Shown here: piece after piece, positions 18,796 to 27,888 of the stretch
Numbering within the stretch: position 1 is the stretch's first letter
How the letters are laid out: every line of letters starts with the position of its first letter
From: Mycobacterium cookii
Lineage (GTDB): Bacteria > Actinomycetota > Actinomycetes > Mycobacteriales > Mycobacteriaceae
DNA: 64,000 bases
Reading direction: 5' to 3'
Assembly: GCF_010727945.1 (NCBI RefSeq)
Contig: NZ_AP022569.1
Span: forward strand, 248,001-312,000
Translations under genes and position numbers: made by a program
Notes under the pieces: generated by a model
The model's input: only the letters and a program-made list of their open reading frames with translations
Databases searched by the model: none
What the model was told of the DNA's origin: nothing

Positions 18796-19429
18796 GCTCT
18801 TCCTCCGACTCGGTGACGCAGACGAACAGCAGCTCGTCACCGCCCTCGAGCGGCTCGTCGCCCTGCGGCACGATCACCCGCGGTCCGCGCAGAACCGTGA
18901 CCAGCGCGACGTCTCGCGGCAGTTGCAGCTTCTTCACCGGCTTGCCGCCCCACGGGGTGTTGTCCGGCAGCGTGATCTCGACGAGGTTGGCCTGACCCTT
19001 CCGGAACTCCATCAGCCGCACCAGGTCTCCGACCGCGACGGCTTCCTCGATCAACGACGCCAGCATGCGTGGCGTGGACACCGCGACGTCGACGCCCCAG
19101 GCGTCGGTGAACAGCCACTCGTTGCGCGGGTCGTTGACTCGGGCCACCACCCGCGGGACCGCGAACTCGGTCTTGGCGAGCAGGCTGAGCACCACGTTGG
19201 CCTTGTCGTCACCGGTCGCGGCCACCACCACGTCGAACTCGTGCGCCTGCATCGACTCCAGCACGCTCACCTCGCACGCGTCGCCGAGCCGCCAGTGCGC
19301 GGCCGGGATCGCGTCGGGATCGATGTGATCGGCTTTGCGCTCGATCAGCGTGACGTCGTGCTTGTTGTCAATCAGCTCGCGCGCCAGCGAGCGACCCACC
19401 GCACCGGCACCGGCAATCGCGACTCTCAT
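18767..19429 (-). CDS. ceoC: TrkA-type potassium uptake regulator CeoC
   Basis: A 220-residue cytosolic RCK protein that gates a K+ transporter. The N-terminal Rossmann NAD site is MRVAIAGAGAVGRSLA with the acidic ribose contact (TLIERKAD), and the TrkA_C domain follows at ~135-220. It pairs with the paralogue ceoB upstream; a 53-bp MIRU separates them and supplies the AGAGGAG ribosome-binding site. Confidence 0.92.
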   Translation of the reverse strand: MRVAIAGAGAVGRSLARELIDNKHDVTLIERKADHIDPDAIPAAHWRLGDACEVSVLESMQAHEFDVVVAATGDDKANVVLSLLAKTEFAVPRVVARVNDPRNEWLFTDAWGVDVAVSTPRMLASLIEEAVAVGDLVRLMEFRKGQANLVEITLPDNTPWGGKPVKKLQLPRDVALVTVLRGPRVIVPQGDEPLEGGDELLFVCVTESEEELSRLLLPPQ

Positions 19430-19482
19430 GGGCGCCGCTCCTCTTCATCGCCGCGCTCTGAATCGTCGTCGGCGCGTCTCAT
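19430..19482 (-). repeat. 53-bp MIRU between ceoB and ceoC
   Basis: The direct repeat ATGAGA occurs at the ceoB stop (19482-19477) and at the ceoC start (19429-19424), exactly 53 bp apart. The unit contains GACGACGATTCAGAGCGCGG and GAAGAGGAGCGGCGC, the classical MIRU body. This is the layout described for MIRU insertion into a DTGA stop/start overlap. It supplies the Shine-Dalgarno sequence of ceoC. Confidence 0.88.
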
Positions 19483-20150
19483 CGCTCAGCGTCCTCGCCC
19501 GGCGGCAGCGCGGCGATGGCCAACGCCTCGGACGCACGCCCGGAGATGGCCGCGATGTAGACCTGATCACCGGCCTGGATGACGGTCTTCGGCTCGGGAA
19601 GAATCCCGGTCCCGAACCGGATCAGGAACGCGACCCGCGCACCGGTCGCGGCTTCGAGGTCGGTGGCCCGGCGGCCCACCCAGTCCTCGTGCAGGACGGC
19701 CTCGGCGACGGCGACGGTCCCGGTCGGGTCGCGCCATTTGGCGGTCTCGGCGTCCCGGGTGATGGCGTGGAGCAACCGGTCGGTGGTCCACGGCACGGTG
19801 GCGATGGTGGGAATGCCCAGACGCTCGTAGACCTCGGCGCGTTTGGCGTCGTAGATCCGCGCCACGACGCGCCGTACACCGAAGGTTTCGCGGGCCAGTC
19901 GCGCCGAGATGATGTTGGAGTTGTCGCCGGAGGACACCGCGGCGAATGCGTCGGCGTCTTCGATGCCGGCCTTCAGCAGCACGTCCCGGTCGAAACCGAG
20001 ACCGTGCACCCGTTGACCGGCGAATTCAGGGCTCAGCCTGCTGAACGCCGTCTCGTCGCTGTCGATCACCGCGACGTCGTGGCCGATCCGGGACAGTCCG
20101 TCGGCGACGGACGAACCGACCCGGCCGCATCCCATCACAACCACTCGCAT
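19479..20150 (-). CDS. ceoB: TrkA-type potassium uptake regulator CeoB
   Basis: A 223-residue RCK protein. The NAD-binding MRVVVMGCGRVGSSVADGL with VIDSDE and a C-terminal TrkA_C domain (VAFLIRFGTGILPEP, AGDQVYIAAI) are complete. It is a paralogue of ceoC directly downstream, and the two are expected to assemble into one gating ring. It is divergent from an APC permease 65 bp away, which may be the transporter it serves. Confidence 0.92.
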   Translation of the reverse strand: MRVVVMGCGRVGSSVADGLSRIGHDVAVIDSDETAFSRLSPEFAGQRVHGLGFDRDVLLKAGIEDADAFAAVSSGDNSNIISARLARETFGVRRVVARIYDAKRAEVYERLGIPTIATVPWTTDRLLHAITRDAETAKWRDPTGTVAVAEAVLHEDWVGRRATDLEAATGARVAFLIRFGTGILPEPKTVIQAGDQVYIAAISGRASEALAIAALPPGEDAER

Positions 20151-20215
20151 TTGAGGTCTCTTTCTCGTTGAGCAAACCGTACCGCCAGGCGCGGCTACGC
20201 CTACTCTTGGCACTC

Positions 20216-22210
20216 GTGTCCAAACTCTCGACTGCTGCGCGACGGTTGGTTCTGGGCCAGCCGTTTCGCAGCGACCGGCTGAGCCACACCCTGCTGCCCA
20301 AGCGCATCGCTTTACCGGTGTTCGCCTCCGACGCGTTGTCGTCGGTCGCGTACGCGCCCGAAGAGGTGTTCTTGACGTTGTCGGTGGCCGGGCTCGCGGC
20401 GTACTCGCTGACCCCGTGGATCGGCGTCGCCGTTGCCGCGGTGATGCTCGTCGTGGTGGCCAGCTACCGGCAGAATGTGCACGCCTATCCGTCCGGAGGC
20501 GGCGACTACGAGGTCGTCACCACCAACCTCGGCGCCAATGCCGGTCTCACGGTGGCCAGCGCGCTCATGGTGGACTATGTTCTGACCGTTGCTGTTTCGA
20601 CGGCATCGGCGATGTCGAACATCGGGTCGGCCATCCCGTTCGTCGAGCACCACAAGGTGCTGTTCTGTGTCGGTGCGATCACGCTGGTAATGGCGTTGAA
20701 CCTGCGTGGTGTGCGTGAATCCGGTCTGGCTTTCGCGATTCCGACCTACGCCTTCATCGCCGGTGTGGGGATCATGTTGGCGTGGGGCTTGTTTCGGGTT
20801 TACGTGTTGGGTGAGCCGATCCGGGCCGAGTCCGCCGGCTTCGTGATGCACGCCGAGCGGACCTCGATTGCCGGCTTCGCGATGGTGTTCCTGTTGGCTC
20901 GGTCGTTCTCGTCGGGCTGCGCGGCGCTCACCGGTGTCGAGGCGATCAGCAACGGGGTGCCGGCCTTTCAGAAACCAAAGTCGCGCAACGCCGCAACGAC
21001 CCTGCTGCTACTCGGCACGATCGCCGTCGGGCTCTTCATGGGCATCATCTTGCTGGCCAAGGAGACCGGGGTCCAGGTCGTCGACAATCCCGCCGCGCAA
21101 CTCACCGGCATCCCGCACGACTACCAGCAGAAGACGTTGATGGCCCAGATCGCCCAAGCCGTCTTCGGCGGCTTCCAGATCGGATTCCTGCTGATCGCTG
21201 TCGTGACGGCGCTCATCCTGGTGCTGGCGGCCAACACCGCGTTCAACGGCTTCCCGGTCTTGGGCTCGGTGCTGGCACAGCACAGTTACCTGCCCCGGCA
21301 GCTGCACACTCGCGGCGACCGGCTGGCATTCTCTAACGGCATCGTGTTTCTGGCGGTGGCCGCTCTGGCGGCGATCATCGCGTTTCGCGCGCAAGTCACC
21401 GCGCTGATTCAGCTCTACATCGTCGGGGTGTTCATCTCCTTTACGCTCAGCCAGATCGGTATGGTCCGGCACTGGACGCGATTGCTGCGCGACGAGTCCG
21501 ATCCGGCGGTCCGACGCACCATGCTGCGCTCCCGGGTGGTCAACACCATCGGCTTCGTGGCCACCGGAGCGGTGCTGCTCGTCGTGGCGGTCACCAAATT
21601 CCTTGCCGGAGCATGGATCGCGGTTGTCGCCATGACACTGCTCTTCGTGGTGATGAAGCTGATTCGCAAGCATTACGACACCGTCGCCGTAGAGCTGCAG
21701 GAGCGGACTGTCGAAGACGAAGACGTCGTGCTGCCCAGCCGCAACCACGCGGTGGTGCTGGTGTCGAAGCTGCACCTGCCGACATTGCGTGCGCTGGCCT
21801 ATGCGCGTGCGACCCGGCCCGACGTGCTCGAGGCCGTGACCGTCAGCGTCGACGACTTGGAAACGCGAGCGTTGGTCCGCCGATGGGAAGACAGCGAAAT
21901 CAGCGTCCCGCTGAAGGTCATCGCATCGCCATACCGAGAGATCACCCGTCCGATACTCGATTACGTCAAGCGGGTCAGCAAGGAGTCGCCGCGCAGCGTG
22001 GTGACGGTCTTCCTTCCCGAGTATGTGGTGGGCCATTGGTGGGAGCATGTGTTGCACAACCAGAGTGCGCTGCGGCTCAAGGGCCGATTGCTGTTCATGC
22101 CCGGCGTGATGGTGACATCGGTTCCCTGGCAACTCAATTCGTCGGAGCGACTCAAGACCATGCATCCGCGTGCGGCTCCCGGCGACGCTCGGCGGGGGAT
22201 CTTCGATTGA
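20216..22210 (+). CDS. APC-superfamily permease with cytosolic C-terminal domain (Rv2690c-like)
   Basis: A 664-residue protein with about 12 membrane segments in residues 45-470 (FASDALSSVAYAPEE is the conserved entry motif) and a ~190-residue soluble tail. It resembles KUP/KimA-type or amino-acid permeases. Adjacency to the K+-gating proteins CeoB/CeoC makes K+ uptake plausible. GTG 20216 is the start; its stop overlaps the next start by 4 bp. Confidence 0.87.
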   Translation: MSKLSTAARRLVLGQPFRSDRLSHTLLPKRIALPVFASDALSSVAYAPEEVFLTLSVAGLAAYSLTPWIGVAVAAVMLVVVASYRQNVHAYPSGGGDYEVVTTNLGANAGLTVASALMVDYVLTVAVSTASAMSNIGSAIPFVEHHKVLFCVGAITLVMALNLRGVRESGLAFAIPTYAFIAGVGIMLAWGLFRVYVLGEPIRAESAGFVMHAERTSIAGFAMVFLLARSFSSGCAALTGVEAISNGVPAFQKPKSRNAATTLLLLGTIAVGLFMGIILLAKETGVQVVDNPAAQLTGIPHDYQQKTLMAQIAQAVFGGFQIGFLLIAVVTALILVLAANTAFNGFPVLGSVLAQHSYLPRQLHTRGDRLAFSNGIVFLAVAALAAIIAFRAQVTALIQLYIVGVFISFTLSQIGMVRHWTRLLRDESDPAVRRTMLRSRVVNTIGFVATGAVLLVVAVTKFLAGAWIAVVAMTLLFVVMKLIRKHYDTVAVELQERTVEDEDVVLPSRNHAVVLVSKLHLPTLRALAYARATRPDVLEAVTVSVDDLETRALVRRWEDSEISVPLKVIASPYREITRPILDYVKRVSKESPRSVVTVFLPEYVVGHWWEHVLHNQSALRLKGRLLFMPGVMVTSVPWQLNSSERLKTMHPRAAPGDARRGIFD

Positions 22211-23409
22211 CCGCCGATGCGGCGCCGGTACTGGCAGAACTGACACTGACCGTTGGTCCGCCGGCCAACGGGGGCAGTTGCGTGGCACGTCACGACGGGC
22301 GGGTGGTGTTCGTCCGCTACGCGTTGCCCGGCGAGCGAGTGCGGGTGCGGGTCACCGCGGATCGGGGTTCGTACTGGCACGCCGAGACAATCGAAGTGCT
22401 CGACCCCTCAGATGACCGCCGGGCTTCGCTGTGCCCTATCGCCGGTGTGGACGGGGCCGGGTGCTGCGATCTGGCGTTTGTCGACCCGGTGGCGGCCCGC
22501 GCACTGAAAGTGGAAGTGGTCTCCAATCAGCTTGCCCGCCTTGGCGATTACCAGTGGCATGGGGCGGCGCATCCGATGTCGGACGACGCAGCGACGGGTT
22601 GGCGCACCCGGATCAAGCTGGACGTCGGCGCTGACGGCCGTGCCGGCTTTCATCGGCACCGCAGCGACGAGCTGGTCTCCGATCTGGGCTGCGGTCAGCT
22701 GCCGGCCGGGATGATCGACGGCCTCGCGGCCACCGAATGGCCCCCGGGTGCACACGTTCATGTAGTCGTCGACGACGACGGTCAGCGCCATGTGGTACGC
22801 ACGGTGCGACAGGGCAAGCGCAACGCGACGGAGGTGATCGAGGGCAGCTATCACGGGCTGCAACGGGTCGGCCGGCGCAGTTGGCAGGTGCCGGTGACAA
22901 CGTTCTGGCAGGCCCATCGCCACGCCGCGCAGACGTACAGCGAATTGGTCAGCGACTGGGCTCAACTCGGTCCGGGTATGACGGCGTGGGATCTCTACGG
23001 TGGGGTCGGGGTGTTCGCCGCGGCGCTGGGAGACGCGGTGGGGGAATCCGGTCAGGTCGTCAGCGTCGACAGCGCACGAGCCGCGTCCCGGGCGGCACGC
23101 GCCACGCTGACCGATCTGCCGCAGGTGCGGGCGATCAGTGATTCGGTGCGACGGGTGTTGACCGCTCAGCACGGCACCGCCGATGTCGCCGTGCTGGACC
23201 CGCCGCGCGCCGGCGCCGGACGTGAGGTGATCGAGCTGCTGGCTGCTGCTGAGGTGCCGCGAATAGTGCACATCGGCTGCGAGGCAGCGTCATTCGCCCG
23301 CGATGTCGGTTTGTATCAGCGTCACGGCTACACGGTCGGCGAGATTCGGGTGTTCGATTCGTTTCCGCTGACGCATCACGTCGAATGCGTCGCCCTGTTG
23401 ACGCGTTGA
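22207..23409 (+). CDS. TrmA/RlmD-type 5-methyluridine RNA methyltransferase (Rv2689c-like)
   Basis: A 400-residue SAM-dependent enzyme. A TRAM domain occupies the N-terminus (to ~65), a partial Fe-S-type cysteine cluster lies in CPIAGVDGAGCCDLAF, the SAM site is WDLYGGVGVFAAAL, the motif DPPRAGAG follows, and the catalytic Cys lies in HIGCEAASFARD with the general base Glu in HHVECVALL. TTG 22207 overlaps the upstream stop by 4 bp, so translation is probably coupled. The target uridine is not determined. Confidence 0.88.
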   Translation: MTADAAPVLAELTLTVGPPANGGSCVARHDGRVVFVRYALPGERVRVRVTADRGSYWHAETIEVLDPSDDRRASLCPIAGVDGAGCCDLAFVDPVAARALKVEVVSNQLARLGDYQWHGAAHPMSDDAATGWRTRIKLDVGADGRAGFHRHRSDELVSDLGCGQLPAGMIDGLAATEWPPGAHVHVVVDDDGQRHVVRTVRQGKRNATEVIEGSYHGLQRVGRRSWQVPVTTFWQAHRHAAQTYSELVSDWAQLGPGMTAWDLYGGVGVFAAALGDAVGESGQVVSVDSARAASRAARATLTDLPQVRAISDSVRRVLTAQHGTADVAVLDPPRAGAGREVIELLAAAEVPRIVHIGCEAASFARDVGLYQRHGYTVGEIRVFDSFPLTHHVECVALLTR

Positions 23410-23419
23410 CGCGCCGGCC

Positions 23420-24727
23420 TCAGGCCAGGGCGAAGTAGCGCAGCCACAGGTAGAGCCCGCACAGCACCGTGGAGATCGCGGTGATCACAATGCCCTTACG
23501 GGTGAACTCCCAGAACGAGATCGAATAGCCGGATCGCAACGCGATGCCGATCATCACAATGTTGGCGCTCGATCCCACGGCGGTGAGGTTGCCGCCCAGG
23601 TCACCACCGAGCGCCAACGACCACCAGAACGCGTTGCCGTGTTCCTGGTGCGGCATCGCGTTGGCAAGGTGCGTGACGATCGGTGTCATGGTGGCCACGT
23701 AGGGAACGTTGTCGATGATGCCGGACACCAGCGTGGACACACCCAGAATGAGCATCGTCGTGAACAGCGGGCTGCTGCCGGTTGCGTCGGCCGCTAGATT
23801 GCCCAGGTGTTCGATGACGCCGGTCTTGAGCAACGCGCCGACCATGATGAACAGGCCGACGATGAACAGCAGCGTGTCCCATTCGACGTTGGACAGGTAG
23901 TCGTCCTTCTCCATTTTCGAGACCAGGATGAGCAGTCCGCCACCCAGCAGCGCGACCAGCGACGGCTGAATGTGGATGGTGGGGGACACGATGAATCCGG
24001 CGAAGACTACCGCCATCACCGCGCCGCAGCGGACCAACAGCTTGCGATCGCGGATCAACTCGCGTTCGTCCAGCGCCATGACATCTGCCACCCGCTCGGG
24101 TGAAACCGCTGAGAAGCTCCGGAATAGCAACGGCGTGATCGCGACGAAGACCAGCATGACGATGATCACGATGGGCGCCATGTTGAACAGAAAGGCGTTG
24201 AACGACAGGCCTTTGCGCGCGCCGATGATGATGTTGGGCGGGTCGCCGACCAGCGTTGCCGCGCCGCCGATATTGGACGCGAACACTTCGGCCATCAGCA
24301 TCGGTACCGGATTGATTTCCAAGCGATCACATACCAGCAAGGTCACTGGTGCGATCAACAACACCGAGACCACGTTGGGTAGCAGTGCCGAGGCCGCGGC
24401 CATCACCAGCATCAGCAAAATCATGATGCGCAGCGGCGAGCCGTTGGCGCGCTTCGCGGCCCAGATGGCGGCGTATTCGAAGACTCCGGTCTGGCGCAGG
24501 ATGCTGACGATCATCATCATGCCGAACATCAAAAAGATGACGTCCCAGTCGATTCCGGTCTCTGCGGAGTAGAAGACGTCCGGCGAATCGACGACCGGCA
24601 AGATTATCATCAGGCCAGCGCCGACCAGTGCAACCGTAGTCTTGTTGAAGCGCTCGCTGATGATGAAAGCGTAGGAGACGACGAATATCGCGACGGCCAG
24701 ATACATCATGATCGTCGCCGGTGTCAT
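23420..24727 (-). CDS. NhaD/ArsB-type ion transporter, copy 1
   Basis: A 435-residue permease of the ion-transporter (IT) superfamily with about 11-12 membrane helices. Conserved blocks are [29 protein letters not shown] in the first half and its inverted-repeat partner [12 protein letters not shown] in the second. These re-entrant motifs form the substrate site. M. tuberculosis homologues are named arsA/arsB1, but an arsenite role is not shown, and Na+/H+ or dicarboxylate transport is equally possible. Its CBS partner lies 25 bp upstream. Confidence 0.88.
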   Translation of the reverse strand: MTPATIMMYLAVAIFVVSYAFIISERFNKTTVALVGAGLMIILPVVDSPDVFYSAETGIDWDVIFLMFGMMMIVSILRQTGVFEYAAIWAAKRANGSPLRIMILLMLVMAAASALLPNVVSVLLIAPVTLLVCDRLEINPVPMLMAEVFASNIGGAATLVGDPPNIIIGARKGLSFNAFLFNMAPIVIIVMLVFVAITPLLFRSFSAVSPERVADVMALDERELIRDRKLLVRCGAVMAVVFAGFIVSPTIHIQPSLVALLGGGLLILVSKMEKDDYLSNVEWDTLLFIVGLFIMVGALLKTGVIEHLGNLAADATGSSPLFTTMLILGVSTLVSGIIDNVPYVATMTPIVTHLANAMPHQEHGNAFWWSLALGGDLGGNLTAVGSSANIVMIGIALRSGYSISFWEFTRKGIVITAISTVLCGLYLWLRYFALA

Positions 24728-24752
24728 CGCTGCCTCTCCGCCAAACGCCCGG

Positions 24753-25199
24753 TCACTGTTTCAGGGCCTCGGCTAACAGGCGCGATGCGGTGATCACGCC
24801 GCAGAGTTTGCCGTCTTTGACCACGGTCACCAGCGGACTGTGCAGGCGCGACATCACCTCGGCCACTTCGATGATGGTGTCTTCGGCGTCGACGATCGGC
24901 ACCTGCTGAGCCTTGTGCGGCAACAGGTCGCGAATTGTCTTGCCGCTCAGTTTGTCCGCCGCATGGTCGGCCATCGATTCGGTCAGCACGCGGGCCAGAC
25001 CTGGGTCATCTTGCACGTAGGCGGGCACCAGGAACCGGACCACCTGGGAGGCGGGCAACACCGCGTAGGGCTTGTCGGATGTGTCCGTGCCGACCACCAG
25101 TCCGCTGAGCCGATAGTCGGCGAGCAGTTTCACCGCGTCGCGCGCAGGCGAATCGATGTCGACGACCGGGAACTCGTCCACGATCTCCTCCGCGCGCAC
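24753..25199 (-). CDS. CBS-domain regulatory protein, copy 1
   Basis: A 148-residue soluble protein with two tandem CBS motifs ([20 protein letters not shown]...LSGLVV and [20 protein letters not shown]...[11 protein letters not shown]). CBS pairs bind adenine nucleotides and gate channels or transporters. It is the first gene of the CBS1-permease1 unit. GTG 25199 has no Shine-Dalgarno but a -10-like TATAGG 9 nt upstream. Confidence 0.88.
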   Translation of the reverse strand: MRAEEIVDEFPVVDIDSPARDAVKLLADYRLSGLVVGTDTSDKPYAVLPASQVVRFLVPAYVQDDPGLARVLTESMADHAADKLSGKTIRDLLPHKAQQVPIVDAEDTIIEVAEVMSRLHSPLVTVVKDGKLCGVITASRLLAEALKQ

Positions 25200-25208
25200 G
25201 CACGGCAG

Positions 25209-25214
25209 CCTATA
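25209..25214 (-). promoter_or_regulatory. -10-like TATAGG ahead of CBS copy 1
   Basis: TATAGG lies 9 nt before the GTG. The same octamer TATAGGCT precedes the decayed CBS copy at 26668, which indicates a shared ancestral promoter. Confidence 0.5.
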
Positions 25215-25355
25215 GGAAAGCTATGCATGGGTTAGGACGGCTCGTCTGTCCCCTGTCGGAGGAAAGCCGCAGGTCTCGCACCAGATTGGCCGCGGATGGT
25301 CGGCGCGGGTGCGGTGAAATCTTTACGCGCTCTTAGCGGTCGTGGCGTCAGCCGT

Positions 25356-26645
25356 TCAGCTCAGCACGAAATAGCGCAGCCACAGATACAGCGCGCACAG
25401 CACGGTCGACATCGCGGTCACCAGCGCGCCCTTGCGGGTGAATTGCCAGAACGAGATGGGGTTGCCCGACCTCAGCGCGATGCCGATCATCACGATGTTG
25501 GCGCTGGATCCTACGGCGGTGAGGTTGCCGCCGAGGTCGCCGCCGAGGGCCAGCGACCACCACATCACATCGTGGTGCGCCTGACCTGGAATGGCTGATG
25601 ACAGGTGGCCGACGATCGGCGTCATGGTGGCGACGTACGGGACGTTGTCGATGATGCCGGACAGCAACATCGAGACGCCGAGGATCAGCATCGTGGTCAC
25701 CAGCACGTTGCCGCCGGTGGCGTCGGCCGCCATCTCACCGAGTGTCTTGATCACGCCGGTTTTGAACAGCGCACCGACCATGACGAAAAGGCCGATTATG
25801 AACAGCAGCGTGTCCCATTCGACGTTGGCCAGATAGTCGGACTGGTCCAATCCCGACGTGAGGATGAGAATGCCGGCGCCCATCAATGCCACCAGCGACG
25901 GCTGGATGTGGATGGCTTCGGAGACGATGAAACCGGCGAAGACGAGGACCATGACGGCGCCGCACTTGATCAGCAGCGCGCGGTTCTTCAGGGCGTCGCG
26001 CTCGTCCACCGCCATGACGTCGGCGATCCGCTCGCGGTCGACTGTGGAGAGGCCGCGAAACATCAGCGGCAGGATCGCCACGAAGACGAGCATGATGATG
26101 ATGACGATCGGCGCCATGTTGAACAGGAAGGCGTTGAACGAAAGGTGTTGACGGGCGCCGATGATGATGTTGGGTGGGTCGCCGACCAGCGTGGCGGTAC
26201 CGCCGATGTTGGAGGCGAAGACTTCGGCAATCAGCAGCGGGACCGGGTTGATCGCCAACCGGTCGCAGATCAGCAGGGTGACCGGGGCGATGAGCAGCAC
26301 CGAGACCACGTTGGGCAGCACCGCCGAGGCGAGTGCCATGACCAATGTCAGCAGGATCATGATGCGTAGCGGCGAGCCCTTGGCGCGCTTGACGGCCCAG
26401 ATGGCCGTGTATTCGAAGACCCCGGTCTGGCGCAGGACGCTGACGATGATCATCATGCCCAGCATCAAAAAGATGACGTCCCAGTCGATTCCGCTGGCCG
26501 GCGAGTAAAACACGTCGCGGGACTCGATCACGGGCAGCAGGATCATCAGGCCCGCGCCGACCAGTGCCACGGTGGCGTTGTTGAATCGCTCGCTGATGAT
26601 GGCTGCGTAGGCGGCGATGAAGACCGCGATCGCGAAATATGTCAT
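25356..26645 (-). CDS. NhaD/ArsB-type ion transporter, copy 2
   Basis: A 429-residue permease closely similar along its whole length to copy 1 (same [21 protein letters not shown] block, [12 protein letters not shown] and [16 protein letters not shown]), so it is a recent duplicate. A 23-codon CBS remnant lies 22 bp upstream, where copy 1 has a full CBS gene. Confidence 0.88.
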   Translation of the reverse strand: MTYFAIAVFIAAYAAIISERFNNATVALVGAGLMILLPVIESRDVFYSPASGIDWDVIFLMLGMMIIVSVLRQTGVFEYTAIWAVKRAKGSPLRIMILLTLVMALASAVLPNVVSVLLIAPVTLLICDRLAINPVPLLIAEVFASNIGGTATLVGDPPNIIIGARQHLSFNAFLFNMAPIVIIIMLVFVAILPLMFRGLSTVDRERIADVMAVDERDALKNRALLIKCGAVMVLVFAGFIVSEAIHIQPSLVALMGAGILILTSGLDQSDYLANVEWDTLLFIIGLFVMVGALFKTGVIKTLGEMAADATGGNVLVTTMLILGVSMLLSGIIDNVPYVATMTPIVGHLSSAIPGQAHHDVMWWSLALGGDLGGNLTAVGSSANIVMIGIALRSGNPISFWQFTRKGALVTAMSTVLCALYLWLRYFVLS

Positions 26646-26667
26646 CGGCGCCGACCTCGACGCCCGA

Positions 26668-26736
26668 TCAATGTTCCAGAACTTCGGCCTCGATGCTCAC
26701 GACCGGGAGCTCCGCCACCACGTCTTCGGCACGTGT
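26668..26736 (-). pseudogene. Decayed CBS-domain gene fused by internal deletion
   Basis: Reading from the position of the lost start codon (ACA instead of GTG), the frame gives [21 protein letters not shown] and a stop. The first part matches the CBS N-terminus [15 protein letters not shown], and the end AEVLEH-stop matches the CBS C-terminus AEALKQ-stop (16 of 21 bases identical). About 120 codons between them are gone. The downstream spacer keeps CGGGCGT, as after CBS copy 1, and TATAGGCT is kept upstream. Confidence 0.8.
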
Positions 26737-26740
26737 TGAG

Positions 26741-26746
26741 CCTATA
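26741..26746 (-). promoter_or_regulatory. -10-like TATAGG retained upstream of the decayed CBS gene
   Basis: TATAGG lies 4 nt before the lost CBS start codon. It resembles the element ahead of CBS copy 1 and could now serve as promoter for permease copy 2, about 95 nt downstream. Confidence 0.4.
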
Positions 26747-26838
26747 ACAGCCCCGGTCGATTTTGCGCTGAGCTTGCCCCCAGCGCCACCAGATACTCAG
26801 GCCCGCTTGGAGTGTGGCCGTTTGGTGCTGCCGACCCG

Positions 26839-27285
26839 CTATTCCTTGAGGGCTGCGGCCAGTAACCGGGACGCTGTGATCACGCCGTGCAACTTGCCGT
26901 CTTTGACGACGGCGACCAGCGGGCTCCGCAGGCGGGCCATGACCTCCGCCACTTCGATGATGGTGTCGTCGGCGTCAGCCACCGGTATGTGCTGGCGTTG
27001 CTTGGGCAGCATGTCGCGAATTGTCTTGCCGCTCAGCTTCTCCGCCGCGTGGTCAGCCATCGACTCGGTCACCACGCTGGCCAGCCCGGGGTCGTCTTGC
27101 ACGTAGCCGGGCACGATGAAGCGCACCACTTGGGAGGCCGGTAACACGGCGAACGGCGTCTCCGATGTGTCGGTGACGACCACCAGACCGTTGAGCCGGT
27201 GCTCCGCGAGCAGGCGCACCGCGTCCAGCGCGGCTGAGTCGATCTTTACAACCGGAAACTTCTCGTCGAGATCCTCTGCCCGCAC
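26839..27285 (-). CDS. CBS-domain regulatory protein, copy 2
   Basis: A 148-residue protein with two CBS motifs, very similar to copy 1 ([57 protein letters not shown]). It is separated from permease 2 by 193 bp holding the decayed CBS copy, so it looks like a separate insertion or duplication rather than the original partner. GTG start, no Shine-Dalgarno. Confidence 0.88.
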   Translation of the reverse strand: MRAEDLDEKFPVVKIDSAALDAVRLLAEHRLNGLVVVTDTSETPFAVLPASQVVRFIVPGYVQDDPGLASVVTESMADHAAEKLSGKTIRDMLPKQRQHIPVADADDTIIEVAEVMARLRSPLVAVVKDGKLHGVITASRLLAAALKE

Positions 27286-27291
27286 ACCGTC

Positions 27292-27297
27292 ACAATA
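27292..27297 (-). promoter_or_regulatory. -10 element TATTGT for leaderless CBS copy 2
   Basis: TATTGT ends 6 nt before the GTG (TATTGT-GACGGT-GTG), the spacing of a leaderless mycobacterial promoter. Confidence 0.55.
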
Positions 27298-27380
27298 CTT
27301 GCGTCTGTGGCATTCGGTTAATAGGTCTGGCGTTAACGAATTCTCAGATTGTGTTCGAGTCGCCTGCTACCCGTCGCCGC

Positions 27381-27824
27381 TCACGATTTGAGCGCCGCGG
27401 CCAGCAGGCGCGAGGCGGTGATGACGCCGTGCAGCTTGCCATTCTGGGTGACGGCGATCAGCGGGGTGCGTAGCTGTGCCATCTCGGCGGCCACCTTGAT
27501 GACGCCGTCGCGCACATCGACCGAAGGGACGGTGCGCGGCTTTCTTGGCAGGATGTCGCGCACCGATTTGCCGGCCAGGTTCTCGCCGGCGCCGTCGGCC
27601 AGCGCGTCGCCCATGACCCCCGCCAACGTCACATCGTGCTGCACGTAGCGCGGGAGAACGAGGTGGAGCATCTCGGAGGCCAGCAGGATCGCATGCGGCT
27701 TGCCGTGGTTGTCGGTGACGACCAGGCCGGGCAGATTGTGCTCGGCAACCAGCCGCGCCGCCTCGCGGGCATCCGAATCCACCGGCACGATCAGGAATTG
27801 CTCGTCGAGGTCCTCTGCCCGCAC
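27381..27824 (-). CDS. CBS-domain regulatory protein, copy 3
   Basis: A 147-residue CBS-pair protein, more divergent than copies 1 and 2 ([61 protein letters not shown]). It lies 64 bp downstream of permease 3. It may be the orthologue of M. tuberculosis Rv2683, but order alone cannot decide. GTG start, leaderless-type promoter. Confidence 0.87.
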   Translation of the reverse strand: MRAEDLDEQFLIVPVDSDAREAARLVAEHNLPGLVVTDNHGKPHAILLASEMLHLVLPRYVQHDVTLAGVMGDALADGAGENLAGKSVRDILPRKPRTVPSVDVRDGVIKVAAEMAQLRTPLIAVTQNGKLHGVITASRLLAAALKS

Positions 27825-27830
27825 TAAGTC

Positions 27831-27836
27831 ACCATA
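27831..27836 (-). promoter_or_regulatory. -10 element TATGGT for leaderless CBS copy 3
   Basis: TATGGT ends 6 nt before the GTG (TATGGT-GACTTA-GTG), the same geometry as CBS copy 2. Confidence 0.55.
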
Positions 27837-27888
27837 CGTCCGCCGGCGGTCCGAAGAGCGGCTCGGCCGACGCCTGTAGCGGGGTCGA

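Noticed and set aside
21008..22288. A 426-codon frame opposite the APC permease
   Set aside because: Low-complexity His/Gln/Asp/Arg translation typical of a shadow frame; the forward gene has clear membrane helices and start.
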